Origin: Areca catechu
Taxonomy: Eukaryota; Streptophyta; Magnoliopsida; Arecales; Arecaceae
NCBI GenBank assembly: GCA_021397845.1
Contig: CM038040.1
Span: 62,636,088 to 62,700,087, forward strand
Reading direction: 5' to 3'
Length of the DNA stretch: 64,000 nt
Position 1 is the stretch's first letter, and the number at the start of each line of letters is the position of its first letter. The translations under genes were made by a program, and so were the position numbers. Under the pieces are notes generated by a model. The model ran no database searches, had not been told where the DNA came from, and saw nothing but the letters and a program-made list of their open reading frames with translations. Positions 45,388 through 57,939 of the stretch are shown one piece after another.

Positions 45388-46784
45388 ATCTCAGTCTCAA
45401 TTGATTTTGGATCATCCATCGGTGTCGATCATGGCTTGATTTATGTTGGAGTTCCTTCTTAACATGGACTCATCTCCACCAAAGGTAGTAGTAGTGGGTG
45501 ATTGCGATGGAGAAGATGATGGGAAGAAGGAGAAGGTGAGCGAAGATGGGTCGGGAAAGATGGCAACAATGGGTAAAGATCCGGTGGCTTGGAATAGGGA
45601 TTGGGAGGAGAAGCAATAGCTCTAATGGGTAGAGAGCAGATAGGGGGAGTAGTGGAAGGGGTAACAGTGATGATGGGCAAAGAGGAAGGAAGCTACAGCT
45701 CGATGGGTGGCAATGTTAGGCTGGCGAGGATGAAGGTGGAGACTTGGAACAGGGAGGCAGAAGTGGCGTCAGAATGGTGAGGTGGTCAACGAAGGTGGAC
45801 AACCAATAACAAGCTCTTAGAAAGAAGGTGATGGCTAAGAAATAGGGAGCAGCAGCATGGGTTCCTTGGAGGAAGGCCGAATCGTGATGGCTTTTTGATG
45901 GCTTCTCCGATCATGGACAGCCAGATTGTGGCAACGGGCAGGCAGCGATGAGATTAGGCAATTAACGGTGGTGGGCAGAGTAAGAAGAATGGTGTTTCAG
46001 AGCATAAGTGGTTTTTGGGCAACTGAATATTGGTAGGTAGCTTCTCTGATCGTAAGGAGGCTCTCGGCAGTGAGGGGGACGACAGGGAATGACATGTTGG
46101 AGTAGGTAGTGGCCGAAATCCCTCCCCAGTCCATGGCTTTGAGCCATGGACCAACAACAATGGCTGCTATGGACCCTCCTTTCATTTTATAAACTAAGCG
46201 ATCGGTTCACCTTGGACCGATTGCTTTAAAATCTATGCAAAAATTTATCAATTTCAAACTTCGATTATAGGCTTGTTTGAACTTTGATTTGAGTGATGTT
46301 TGCATTGTTGGATTTCAAAAATCAAGCTCTTTCTATCCATGAACTCTATTTTTGTAAAGTATTAATAAAAAATATTAATTCTTAATAAATATAAATTAAT
46401 TAATATTTATTTTATATTTAAATTAGGATATTTAATAGTCTGATCACTACATCAATCGAGTCCTCAAGGATGTAGGGACCCGATACTCGAAAGTGAAGGA
46501 GGTCGCCTTTTCCCTTCTAACTTTGGCGAGGTAACTTTGCCCCTATTTTTAAGCACAACTGATCGCGGTCCTATCTGATTAGCCCCTGCAATGGATCCTG
46601 CAGAAGATCAACGCCTCTAGGAGGATCACCAAGTGGGTGGTGGAACTTGGTGAGTTTAACATTTGTTACCAACCTCATCCCTCCATCAAAGCCCATGCCC
46701 TGGCAAACTTCATCATGGAGTGCACTATTCCTAATGAGACGGGGACTGGACTAGCATAGGTAGAGTCAGAGCCGACAAGCAAGC

Positions 46785-47010
46785 TCTAGAATCTCCATGT
46801 TGATGGTGCTTCCAATGATGGAGGACCTAGAGTTGGGATGATCCTTGCCAACCCAGGAGTTATCACCAAGCAAGCACTCTGCTTTGACTTCAAGGTCTCT
46901 AATAATGAGGTAAAATATGAAGCCATCCTCATGAGGTTGAGGCTCACTCATGAACTTGGGGTTCAACATCTAAGAGCCTCCAGCGATTCCTAGTTGATAA
47001 TGGGGTAGGT
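46785..47010 (+). pseudogene. Second (archaeal-type) RNase H of element A
   Basis: It reads LHVDGASNDGGPRVGMILAN, then DFKVSNNEVKYEAILMRLRL and THELGVQHLRASSDS. The pattern 'VDGSSN..GAG..L...NNEAEYEAL..GL.LA.ELG...L...SDS' identifies the additional RNase H known from Tat-lineage elements. Confidence 0.8.
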
Positions 47011-47379
47011 TCATGGAGAATTCAATACCAGAGCCCCGATCTTGAAAAAGTACCTCAAATGGATAAGGAAAATTATCTCATCTTTCCTTTCCTTTGAGAG
47101 TGCACAGACTTCTCAGACAGAAAATACCCATGTGGACTTGTTGTCAAGGCTGGTAGCCTCTGATTATGTGGATATTCCAAAAACTGTCTACCTAAAGAAC
47201 CTTTAGAAGCCGAGTATCGAGGAAGAGCCTGTCCCAGTCTTGCAGGCGAGCAGCAAGCCTTGCTGGATGAACCCCATAATTTGCTACTTGTAGGAGGGAG
47301 TGCTGCCAGGGGATGAGGTTGAGGTGAGGAAGTTCATACGCTAATCCACCTTGTTCATGGTACTTGACAAAAAGCTATA

Positions 47380-48480
47380 CTAGCGAGCCCACTTCCGCTA
47401 CCTTCACCCCTCAGAAGTAGACTTTGCCTTTTGTGAGGTCTGTGAAAGGATCCATGATTGCTATATAGGAGGCCACGCCTTAGCTTATAAAATCTTAAGG
47501 CAAGGGTACTACTGGCCAAGCATCCTTAAGGATGCTGTTGAGAACGTGCAATGCTACGATCATTGCCAGAGGCTTGCCCATATCTAGCATCAACTAGTGG
47601 GACCTTTTAGCTCCTTGAGCTCTCCATGACCCTTCACTCACCCTTCACTCAATGGAGAATAGATATTCTCTATCCTTTCCCACCAACCACTGGTTAGAGA
47701 AAATTTTTGATTGTTGCCATCGACTATTTCACTAAGTGGGTCAAGGCAGAGCCTTTAGCCCAGATCACTGAGCAGGAGGTCCTAAAGTTTGTTTAGAGGT
47801 TGATAATCCGCCACTTCGGGCTGTCCTATGTTATCGTCTCGATTAAAGCAGACAGTTCAACAACACATCCTTTGAAGAGTTTTGTGATGACTTGTGGATT
47901 AGCCACTGGTTCACTTCAATCATGCATCCATAAATAAATGGAGAAGTTAAAGTCACCAATCGAATGATTCTCCATGGATTGAAGACCCAATTGGATAAGG
48001 TTAGATGACTCTAGATGGAAGAATTGCACGGTGTGTCTCTAGGCCTACCGCACCACCCACCAATTCCCGATGGATGAGACACCATTCAATCTTGTCTTTG
48101 GGACTGAGATTGTTATCCCTTTAGAAGTGGGTCTACCGTCACCTCGAGTCAAAGATTATGATGAATGACACAACTCAGAAGATCTCAAGGTGAATCTTGA
48201 TCTCTTGGAGAAAGTTCGAGACTGAGCTTGAGTCCAAATGGCTATATATCAGTGATGCACAGGCCGTTATTTCAATGCCGTGTGAAGGTAAACAATTTTA
48301 ACTAGAAGAACTTGTCCTTCGAAAAGTAATAGCCAGCCAACCTATAAAGCATAGGAAGCTCTCCCCTAACTAGGAAGGACCCTATCGTGTCACCAAGGTG
48401 GTCAACGTAGCACTTACCATTTAAAGTAGCTGGATAGCAAGCCCATCGCTCGAACATAGAACTTTGACAACCTTTGGCCA
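47380..48480 (+). pseudogene. Integrase of element A
   Basis: The zinc-binding part is readable as GGHALAYKILRQGYYWPSIL with the later CYDHCQRLAH. The core then reads FLIVAIDYFTKWVKAEPLAQ. Where the second catalytic Asp is expected (ISDNG) the sequence reads VSIKADS, and frameshifts follow. The C-terminal tail 'SPNWEGPYRVTKV' survives as a related reading near 48360. Confidence 0.8.
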
Positions 48481-48559
48481 TACTACCAATGAGATGTACC
48501 CATAGTTGTTATACTTGATCCCTCAATGTAAACCCCTTTTTTATCCCAAAAAGAGTATG

Positions 48560-49340
48560 CAGTCAAGGCTAGGGACATCTCTAAAATTTCTGGGATGAAG
48601 CTATCTTAGGCAGGGTTACACACCCCTTATTCTAAAATGTCTTGGGATGAAGCTGTCCTATGCGAAGTTACCATATCCCTTATTCTAAAAAGTCCTGGGG
48701 TGAAGCTATCCTAGGTAGGGTTACAATACCTCTTATTCTAAAATGTCTTGGATGAAGCTATCCCAAGCAAGGTTACCATACCCCTTATTCTAAAAGTCTT
48801 GAAGTGAGGTTATCCCAGGCAGAGTTTCAACATCCCTCATTCTTGAAGCCCTGGTTGAGCAGTTAGATGCCTAAGTCAGGTCCCGATACCTATGATCCCT
48901 AACTAAGCAGTTAGTTTTTGGGCATCCTGGGTGAAGTTATCCTAGGTAGGATCTTGACTCCTCAAAGCCTTAGGCAAAGTTGCCCCAAGCACCCTGGCTA
49001 AGCTAGTAGACTCCTAGGCTGGGTCGCGATACCCCCAAGTCTCAGTTAAGCAATAAGTCTTCTAGGTTCTAAAGCCTTGATGAGGTTTTTCCTAGTACCC
49101 TAGTCGAGCATCAGACTCTAGGGCTAGGTTGCAATAACCCTAAGTCTCGGTTAAGTAGTAAGTCCCCTGGTTCCAAAGCCTTGGGCAAGGTTGTCTCAAG
49201 CACCTTGGCCAAGCCATCAAACTCTTAGGCGGGTCATGATATCCCTAAGTCCTAGTTAAACAGTAAGCCTTCCACGTTTTGAAGCCCTGGGCAAGGTTGT
49301 CCAAGTGGGGTTATGACACACCTTATTCTAAAGCACCCTG
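48560..49340 (+). repeat. Degenerate tandem repeats, about 60-70 bp unit
   Basis: Repeated phrases 'cttattctaaaa.gtc.tggg(g)tgaagctatcctaggcagggttac' at 48560-48800, then looser copies built on 'aagcc.tgggcaaggttgtcc.aag' and 'ctaagtctcggttaagcagtaagtc' to 49340. They lie between pol and the antisense ORF of element A. Confidence 0.75.
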
Positions 49341-51880
49341 GACGAGGTTGTTCCAAACAAGACTGGCAAGCCCTTCATGCAATACATAACACAACCATAC
49401 GGCACAAGCAAGTATCGAAAGAATGAAGATTCCATGTCATTAATAAATATTTGACACACATGTTTTTAGCTCTATAATCAGATTATATTACACCAAGAAT
49501 GTCTTGAGAGGTAGATGAAGGATAGGGACAAGTTACATGGGTTAAACACTACTCCCTAAAGCACCGAGGCTTCTTTGATGCCTCGCTAGCAAGAGAAGGA
49601 TCAGAACCAAACCAAGACTCTTTGGAGTTCCAAGACTCCCACAATTAGACAAGGTTCCTTTCAAATGATGGCTGAGAGGCCCCTCCCCTTTTAGGTCCTA
49701 AAGGGCTCCAGATCCTTTAGAGAGGCTCAAGACATGACCAGCTGGCAAAGAGAAGATGTGCATCAGAGTTGGCTGATGTGCAGGAGAGGTGGAGGCTAGC
49801 CATAGGTGTTGTTGAGCCTCGTCCATTGAAAATGGAGAGGAAAGCCCCAGGACATGTCAAAAATTCCATAAGAATACCTCACCACGATCTTAGTGCAGTC
49901 CCACTATTCACTAGGTGAGGTGACATTTTGAGGCTACTCCTACTCCTAACCTAGCTGCCTCTCTTCAGAGAGCTAAACCCTACTCGACGAGGTCTAGAAT
50001 TGTGTCATAGACGGTGAAGGGTCACCATCGTGCCTCCCCATTTGGATTCACCAAATGATGAGCAAGGTAGGTTTGTAGAGTTTCACCCACCGCAGGCCTG
50101 TCTTTCATTTAATACGAAGATGGATCACGATGAAGGAGGAATTGGGTGATGAGGCATACAACCATTGCCCTCCCTTTGGCTTCATCATTCAACCGGTGAT
50201 GGCTACGATCCAACGACTAAAGCATCGACCTTTTGCAATACCTTCCATGCCAAGAAGAGTGCCTACTATGACTCCTGCATTGCAGAGATACCTGCCTCGG
50301 AGCAAACCTTCTAGCAAGAAAGGGAACTCCCTAGAACTGGCACTGGAGAATCTCAACTAGCATCTTGGCATCTCTAGTCAGTGGGATTTTGGAAAGACTT
50401 AGTGAAGCCCAACCTTCCCGGTGCCCTATTTTTAGAGGGAAGAAAGGAAGGTAGTTGCACCAGCAGCTAACCAACATGCGACAAGTGGCATTATCCCATT
50501 AGGCAGGTGACCGTTCCCTTGGAACTGGAAAATGAAGTGTCAATTGACTTCCCCTAGGTTGACATTCTTTTGGAAGGTCATGCATTCATGACCCTTTGCA
50601 TTCCAACAAGGCAATGCCATGGATACACCGCATCACGTCCAACTAGAAATTTCACCAGAATCGGGTCTACATCAAGTCCACGTTGTGCCCTATGATTGGG
50701 GGGCAAGTTAAACCTCCACACCTTGTCCACAAGTATGATTAGATCCAGAGATCCTAGCAATGCTCTAAGATTCATGCAAAAATATTCTCCAGGCAACAGT
50801 GCATTAGATGTTGGGCATAACTACTCCACATAATGTAAAGATATACAAGACATCGCAATTCAAGGCACTGTATACAAAGAAATGATGTCGAAAGGAAAAA
50901 AATTCTCATTCATTTCTTAGAAAAAGATGGGAAGAGTACAAATTCAATAAGCCCTAAGGCCCTCATCAAACTCTCCCTCCTATGCCTTATAGCATTTACA
51001 ACTTCCTCAGGTATGGCAATGTGGAGAACAAGTGACTCAGTTGTCCCTCTTGTTCTAGGAAGTGACCCTACATTATGAGCTCACACATCCTAAAGTCAAA
51101 GTTGTATCCCTACAAGCATGCTTCGTCTACCGCCCTGGACAAGCCTTAGACTTTCCTAGTGGCTGGAGGATCATGCTCACTCTTTGGAGGCTTCCTCTTA
51201 ACGGCGCTTGTGCCTCACTGACTCTCCAAAGCACATGTGAGCTCTATCTCTAGGTGATCACCTTCATCTCTACTTCAACCACTCGGATCCATAGCATCAC
51301 CAAGTGCTAAGCTTCATCCACCCTGGTAGCCCATTCGGAGGTAGTGGCCTCTTCTACATCTATCAACCTTCCTCGTAAGAGAGCAAGTTCATGCTATGGG
51401 CTTTCGATTAGCTTGATAGACCATCGTGTCTTTTATGAGCTCTTCCCATCACCTGTAGCCTTGCCTGTCAGAGAAGGAATTACTTCGCCCTTCCTCTCCA
51501 ACATCTTGCCAGCAGTGCCAGATGGCATGCTTGCCTTGTGGGATGCCTTGCCCATCTTTGTGGATACCTGGCTAGTAGCATCGAATAGTATGCCCTACTC
51601 ACGAGAAGACTCCACTACTACCATAGCTTTGTCGGTGGCATTGGACAATGCACCATGCTTGCAAGGCTTGTCCTCCACTAGTGGACTAGAAACTCTCTAC
51701 TGTGGGACCGTGCACCCTTTACTAATGCCTTCAGTTTAGATTGCCACATCGACCTCCTCTAGAACCTCGAAATTCTTGTTCATGTCCCATGGAGAATTTA
51801 GCCACCACTATGGAAGCTTCATCCATGCCCGACCTCATCCTAGCACCCTTTGAAAATCTGGTGAACTTATAGTATGCGGC
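49340..51880. other. Element A spacer, weak antisense coding traces
   Basis: No plus-strand domain is recognisable. On the minus strand scattered pieces with protein-like composition (for example near 50578-50796) may extend the antisense ORF, but stops are frequent. The plus-strand ORFs at 50130-50360 and 51344-51739 look like shadows. Confidence 0.4.
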
Positions 51881-54366
51881 CTATAGTTCCCAAGTCAGGT
51901 CCTTGTTCATGCTTATGTACAGGTCCAAACAATGCTCAACTGTCTGCCTATCTTCCTTAGCCATAGACTGGTCATGCTCTACAAAAGAGCATACATTTTC
52001 TTCGACTTTCAATCTATACCTACCATCAGTGAGCTCTCTTTTTGTGCTCTCGACCTCCTTCCAAAGCCATATAGTACTGGTCTCTGCCACCTACCAGGAA
52101 AACAAAATGGTCAGCCAGGTCGAAGGAAAAAACTCACAATAATAACAGGCACCACCCTATGTGTAAGCTTTGGGTGAGGCAATCAATCGATCTCCCGAGC
52201 AGTGGGTCGGGCATTCAACTAGCACGAGGTAGGGAGTTAAGAAGCTAGCTACTACTATCTTCGATCACTTAGGGAGTATTCTCGCTGGGTGAACAACCCC
52301 TGGAGATGCCACCATGAAAATTGCAACCTCTCCATGCAAACCAGCCTCGCCCATAATCTCTCCCACCACCTCGATCGCTAGCAACTCGACAGTAGCCAAG
52401 AGAACTTTGGCTACCACCTGGACTACTAGCTAACCTACCGTGGTAGGCACCTTTGCCTCTCTACCACCTTACCCCTCCGTGCATTGATGGAAGCAGGGAA
52501 AACTTAAGTTATAGCCTCGATCACTAGTGGACCTACCATGATAGGCTCCTTTTCTTTGGCTATCTTGGCAATGACTAGTTCTGCTAGCACTACAAACACT
52601 GGAAGCCCAGACACCTATACCTCCTCTTCTGCAATGGTGGGAAGTGTAGGCGGGGCAACTGCTCGAGGTGCCTCCACTGCCTCAATGTCCATTAGGGCAG
52701 GCAAAGCCACTTCTACCCTTTTGGTTGGGACATCCACCTCAAGATTAGTGGCAGGCACCTCCAAGACCACTTCGACAACACCCCCCAGAGAAGTCAGTTC
52801 CCCTTCACCCATTGCAGCATCCTCCTTCTCTGTCTCGGCCTTGATGTCACTTCTCTTTCTCTTTTGTGACTCTTTCTTGGTGGAAACCTTGAGCAACTCC
52901 TCAAGTATATATTTGGACCTCATTGCCAAACAACACTGTAGTATGTCATATCAACCTGCAAGGAAAATAGAAAGCAAAATGCATCGAAATCAAAGTTTAT
53001 CAAAATTAAATTCCATTCTAGTGGGTTTTCGAGTATTTTATACATGTCATAGTGGCCAACACAAAAGAAATGAAAAAGAAAAAGCAAAAGGATGCGCAAG
53101 CCGATCATGGATGATTAGTCTGATCTTCTCCCTCTTTAGAGCCCTTTCCACCAAAGTTTGTAGAGCCCTCGCCACTATCCAAAGGTAATTCTATCTTCAA
53201 CTTACTAACATTAACATTTAGGAATAGCTCGATGACCTGCCCCTTCAAGAATTTGAAGCTCTCTAGAAAAAATCATTGCTAGCTTCCAATACCTCTAGGT
53301 GGTACTCCTTCCCAACCCTGAAGGCCTCGACTGCCTACACTACTGCCTTGGAGACAAGTGCCTTCACTACTAGCATGTCCTCCTTCATACCTGAGGCCTA
53401 ATCCTTTGCCTCAAATAGCATTTCTCCACTGCCCGGTCCTTATCTTAGCCTCTGTGACCTTCGCCTAAGCATTGGTGACCCTTGCATCATCCTTGGTGCC
53501 CCTGGCCTCTACCTCACCAAGTGCTTTATCTACCTTGGTGGTTCTTGCTTCAGCCTCACCAAGCACCGCTTACACTCTAGCGAGGTCCCTCTCCCTCTGG
53601 CCTCGTGCCTCTCCCAATAAGTGATGGAGCACCATGCACTTCACCACGCTCTTGTCAAAACAAGCAGATGGACCGCCAAAGAGACCTCCATCATGTCCAC
53701 CCTCACCCTCTCAGTTACTAGTTGATAATTGGACAAGTGAATTCTCAAACCACTACATCACACTCTCCTTCCACCATCTCGGTGAGCTTCTGTGACTACT
53801 CTACCTCCTTGAGAAAGTGGTCCATATATTGCAGCAGACCTCAGGCCTCCATATAACCCTATATTTAGATGCCCTGTTCAAGAAGGGCCTAAATCCTCAA
53901 AGGAAAATCAGCATCAAGAGCCCTTTGGGAGAAGACTCACTAACATGGCAATCTGGATGAATCACTACAGGTCCTCACCAACGAGCCTCTTTAGTGCCTC
54001 CTTTTTAACTTCTAAAGGGACGGAGTCTTCCAAAAACTTGGGGCACCTATCCACCTCCAATAGACGAATCTCACTAGGGGTAGGAACATCCTCCTTAGCG
54101 ATGGAAGGCTTCGCCTCTCTGCTCTCACCCACGTCTGTCATAGGGGCTGCTGCACACTTCAACTTGGCTATGGCCACCTTAGCTTTCATAGTCGACCTGG
54201 TTACCCACATTGGAGACTCTACTACTGATACCCGAGCTTCGCCAACCTTTGCTTGAGTCTCTATGATAGCCACTAACTCCTCCTCGCTCCCCTTCAGAGC
54301 CTTGCTTGCACTAGCTGGAGTGGCATCTCCCAAGTCAAGGGATGCCCTAACCTTTGCCTCCACGGC
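51881..54366 (-). pseudogene. Antisense ORF of element A, decayed
   Basis: Best pieces on the minus strand: 53965-54366 (VEAKVRASLDLGDATPASAS, KALKGSEEELVAIIE, later KFLEDSVPLEVKKEALKRLV), 52615-52929 (a charged, basic then acidic segment with KKESQKRKRSDIKAETEKED) and 51881-52090 (STKRELTDGRYRLKV). Between them the frame is broken, with readable helical scraps. An ORF on the strand opposite pol, between pol and the 3' LTR, is known in several Tat-lineage elements; its function is not established. It is cut at its 5' side by element D. Confidence 0.6.
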
Positions 54367-56765
54367 TGTGAAAAAATAGTACTCTGAAAGCCAATCATAT
54401 TTTTAATGTAATAGGAGCTTTTTTGTAAATTCTTTCAACTTATGTATGATATTATATTAATTTAAAGGCATTTTGATTTATCATATACTGTATCTTATAC
54501 CTTTTTGTTTTAAGATTATGATGAATCCCATAGATTAGGATAATGAATTTAGGTTTATGATGAAGTTTATACAGTAAGACCTAAGTTCCTATAAACCCTA
54601 ATATAAAATATTCCTAGTCCAAGGATCATCGAGTTAAGGATCAATGTTTTTGAAAAAACTGGCAAATCCTATATATACTCGATATAGAGAGTGGTTGGTC
54701 TCACGATCATTTATATAGTGACACTAATACAAGGATATAGATGCTCATCAAGGAATGAGTCTACTGAATTGATCCATCATGAGAACATCTTATAAAAGTC
54801 TTACTTATCAAAAGATGATTTTCTTATTAGGAGTTGTACAAGTGATCCTTAGACCTGAGATCACCATAGAATCTTGAATACATAAATCCATATTTTGGTT
54901 CATACTCATTCATGACTTGGTCATGTACGAGATATTAATAGATATGGTGAATTTTGTATGAAGGTTATTAGTAGGTCAACAAGAAATTGATCACTCATAG
55001 TAGTAAGAAGAGTATTTATCCTATATAATCTTATCAAATGATAATATATGAAGTCTTTGATCAAAGTAGGATGATATTAGAAATGGTTTCTAAGCTCATC
55101 AATTGAGTTTTCATTATCGATTTGAGATTCGAATGAATAATGTATTAGGATTTGACAAGTTTTCATGCCCATCGCTTATTTGGGATAAAGGAAGATCATA
55201 GGTTTAAATTGCATGGTAACTTGTCACTGAAGGATATTTTGATAAATTTTATCAAAATTCTTATTTTCTATGTAGGCATGACACGTTGCTAGATGTCAAT
55301 CATGTATTATAGATTTTCATCAATTAATATGATTAAATCATGAGTCAATTTGAAAGATGGTTCAAATTGGCAATTTGGATTTGCTCAATTTTGATCTAAT
55401 TTGATTATTCAATTTCTAATCAAATTATATTGGCATGAATCTAGACCTACTACAAGCTAGATATGGAGCCCAAAAGATCACACATGCTAAGAAATTGATC
55501 AAGGAAGTCAATTATATTTTTATTAGGGTTATAGGATCTTAATTGGCTAGCTAATTAACATACTAGCATATGTTAGCTAGTCTAACTCCTATCCTAATTA
55601 AATTGGGTTCATTTGCTTGCTATTTGGACTAACCAATTTAGGTAGGACTTAAATTGGATTACGTCATGAGTTTCTCAATATTTTTTGACTCTTAAATAGA
55701 CTTATCCATGCCTAAAAGCAAGAGTCCTAAGGGCTTGGCTCTCTTGCATGTGCCGAGTTATGGGGCATACAAAATTGGCATGCAGAAGGACCAAGAGTCC
55801 TTCTACAGTTAAATCACTTTTTGAACATAAGAGTTAGCCCCTCCCCTCTCTCCTCTATTACTCATTTGATAAGGTTTGACTGGTCAATAATTTATTTTGG
55901 CACAAATTCATGGTTGGCATGAATAATTGTGTGCGCATAAAATTTATATGCCGATGGGAATGGACCAAGAGTCCTTCTGCTCATCAATCACCTTTTTCAA
56001 ATAAGATCACTTATTTTATATGTCTTTTTGGATAGTTGACCAGGTCTTTAGTTGATTAATTAAAGGCTTAATTATAAGATTAATTTGAAGAGTTGAGATA
56101 CGCAACTCTTGGCACAAAGTATTTGTGAAACATTTTATGTTTATGGTGTTTCATCATACCTTTCTGCCATAAGACTCCTTTTTCTTGAAGGGACTTATCT
56201 GATATGTTAAATATCAGATTAAGGGTTGATGAAAAGGATGTTTTAAGCACCTCATATCTAACTATTTAAAAACTTCAGTAACTGAAATCAGATTATCCAA
56301 AGTTTGTCCCGACAACTCTCTTCCTTCCCTTGTTAGGATAAGTCTCTTATTTTAAACAAGTCCATCATTTTAAGACAAGAACTTAGGAAGAGAATTAGAA
56401 AAGATAATAAAATAGTAAGAGAGCTTTTAAAGAAGTCTTGAAGTATTTTTTAGAAGGAAAAAATATTTTAGTAAGAGAAGAAAGGCTGCTGAAGGAAGAA
56501 GGGTTGCCAAGAGAAGAATTTAGTCAAGTAAGAAGTAGGAGTGCTTCCTTGATCTAGTTCTTGTATGGATCACCTCTAGAGGGCATATACTTGTATACCT
56601 AGTAGAATTAAGAATATAAGCATTATAGGCATTCTTCTATATCCTAATGCATTATCTTATTAGTTGATATTATCAAAGGATCCTGGATCTTAGATTTCGA
56701 TTAACTAAGACTTCAAGGTTAAAATTTTTGAAATTCATTCTCTTCTATGCAACCATAACCATGCA
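54367..56765 (+). repeat. Left LTR of element D
   Basis: It starts TGTGAAAAAATAGTACTC, right after the broken antisense ORF of A, and ends CCATAACCATGCA just before the primer site. The boundaries rest on TG/CA and the primer site because the second LTR is out of view. Confidence 0.6.
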
Positions 56766-56767
56766 AT

Positions 56768-56780
56768 AGTATCAGAGCCA
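56768..56780 (+). other. Primer-binding site of element D
   Basis: agtatcagagcca, two bases changed from the usual TGGTATCAGAGCC. Confidence 0.7.
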
Positions 56781-57939
56781 CCTTGATCCATTCAATTAAT
56801 AATCAGTTAAATACTTAAATATTTATATGCTATTTAATTATATCTAGCATGATAGTTGTAACATATGTTGTTTGGTGGATGCCACTGATTATGATTTTTA
56901 TCTAAATCCTAATTGACTGAGAGATATGTTTAGATTATTCAGTTGTCATTCTGAAATAAGGTTTTCTTAACATAGTGGTGGACATCTGCAATGTTGTAAG
57001 GTTATCCTAGAATGATTAAACACCTGGTATATATTATGTTGTAGTGTTATATACCTATTAGATAGTTTGTAGTATTATGATGTGCATGAGACCATGAAAG
57101 CCTTTATTAAAAATTATATTTAGTCATAGTGTTATAAAATCATAATGCAAATCCATTTAAGATTTGATTGATCAATTAATATCTAGGAAAGTGATTCTAG
57201 AAAGGTAAAGAGAACATGAATTTTAATTGGATTTGTTGCTTACCTGGCCAAATTTTTTGATATCTAAGGCAAGCACGGAGGCCTTCCACCTTTCTCCCAC
57301 TTACTTGGCCAATTCGATTGATTTAGATCTTGAATTGAAAATGCTAATCAATTAAAACACTGCTAAATACCTTCCTTCATGCTAAGTCAAATTCATGTCA
57401 AAAACTATAGAAGATTTGTTATGTAACATAAGGCCTACTCTAGGGATTGATATGAAATTTGTCTTGTGCATTTAATGCTTTATAACATGTTTGATAGTAT
57501 TGCTCTATCGTGTAATACAAGCGCAATACTATTCAAGCAGGACTATATGGAAATGAAGGGTCTGACTAAACTAAGACATTATAGTTTGTTATGTAATACA
57601 ATGTTATAAGTATCTTAGAGGCAATTGTCATGTTGAGAGTTGCATAGGTTGCAATTAGAAAAGAAAATTTTCTACTCTTGAATTCATGAATGTTTGTTAT
57701 ATAACACATAACATTTTGAGCAACTGGGATCTTAATCCCACTAAAGAAACCTTGTTAGGATTTCTGCTTACCATAGATGAGGGCTATGGTATTCATAGTA
57801 AAATAGTAAAAAATATAATTAGATTGATAAGTTCTTATCTAGTTGTGTATATACATCTTGAGTGGTTTGCTAATACATTATTCTTTTTTTTTATATAGAT
57901 TAATATTATCACTTCTACTTTATTACTGTAGGGTATTTT

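Larger units (their letters stand above)
36690..46446 (-). mobile_element. Element B: non-autonomous LTR retrotransposon with 2-kb LTRs
   Basis: Left LTR 36690-38747, internal 38748-40301, right LTR 40302-46446 once element C is removed. Ends are TGATC...GATCA. The TSD CTACA is exact. Orientation is minus: a TATA box lies on the minus strand in both LTRs, and the purine-rich stretch AAGTTCGGGGATA (minus) abuts the left LTR as a polypurine tract. The 1.55-kb interior has no recognisable gag or pol, so movement would need proteins from another element. The LTRs differ by roughly one base in ten in the portion compared. Confidence 0.88.
40302..46446 (-). repeat. Right LTR of element B, split by element C
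   Basis: The parts 40302-41301 and 45388-46446 (ATCTC duplicated) together equal about 2.05 kb and match the left LTR along their length. The right end is TAGTCTGATCA. Confidence 0.85.
46447..54366 (+). mobile_element. Element A, right part: RNase H, second RNase H, integrase, spacer, antisense ORF
   Basis: Pol resumes after B with INRVLKDVGTRYSKVKEVAF (second half of the RT-linked RNase H), then an additional archaeal-type RNase H, integrase, a tandem-repeat spacer and an ORF on the opposite strand. This order is characteristic of the Tat lineage of plant gypsy elements. The right LTR is not reached: element D is inserted at 54367. Confidence 0.82.
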
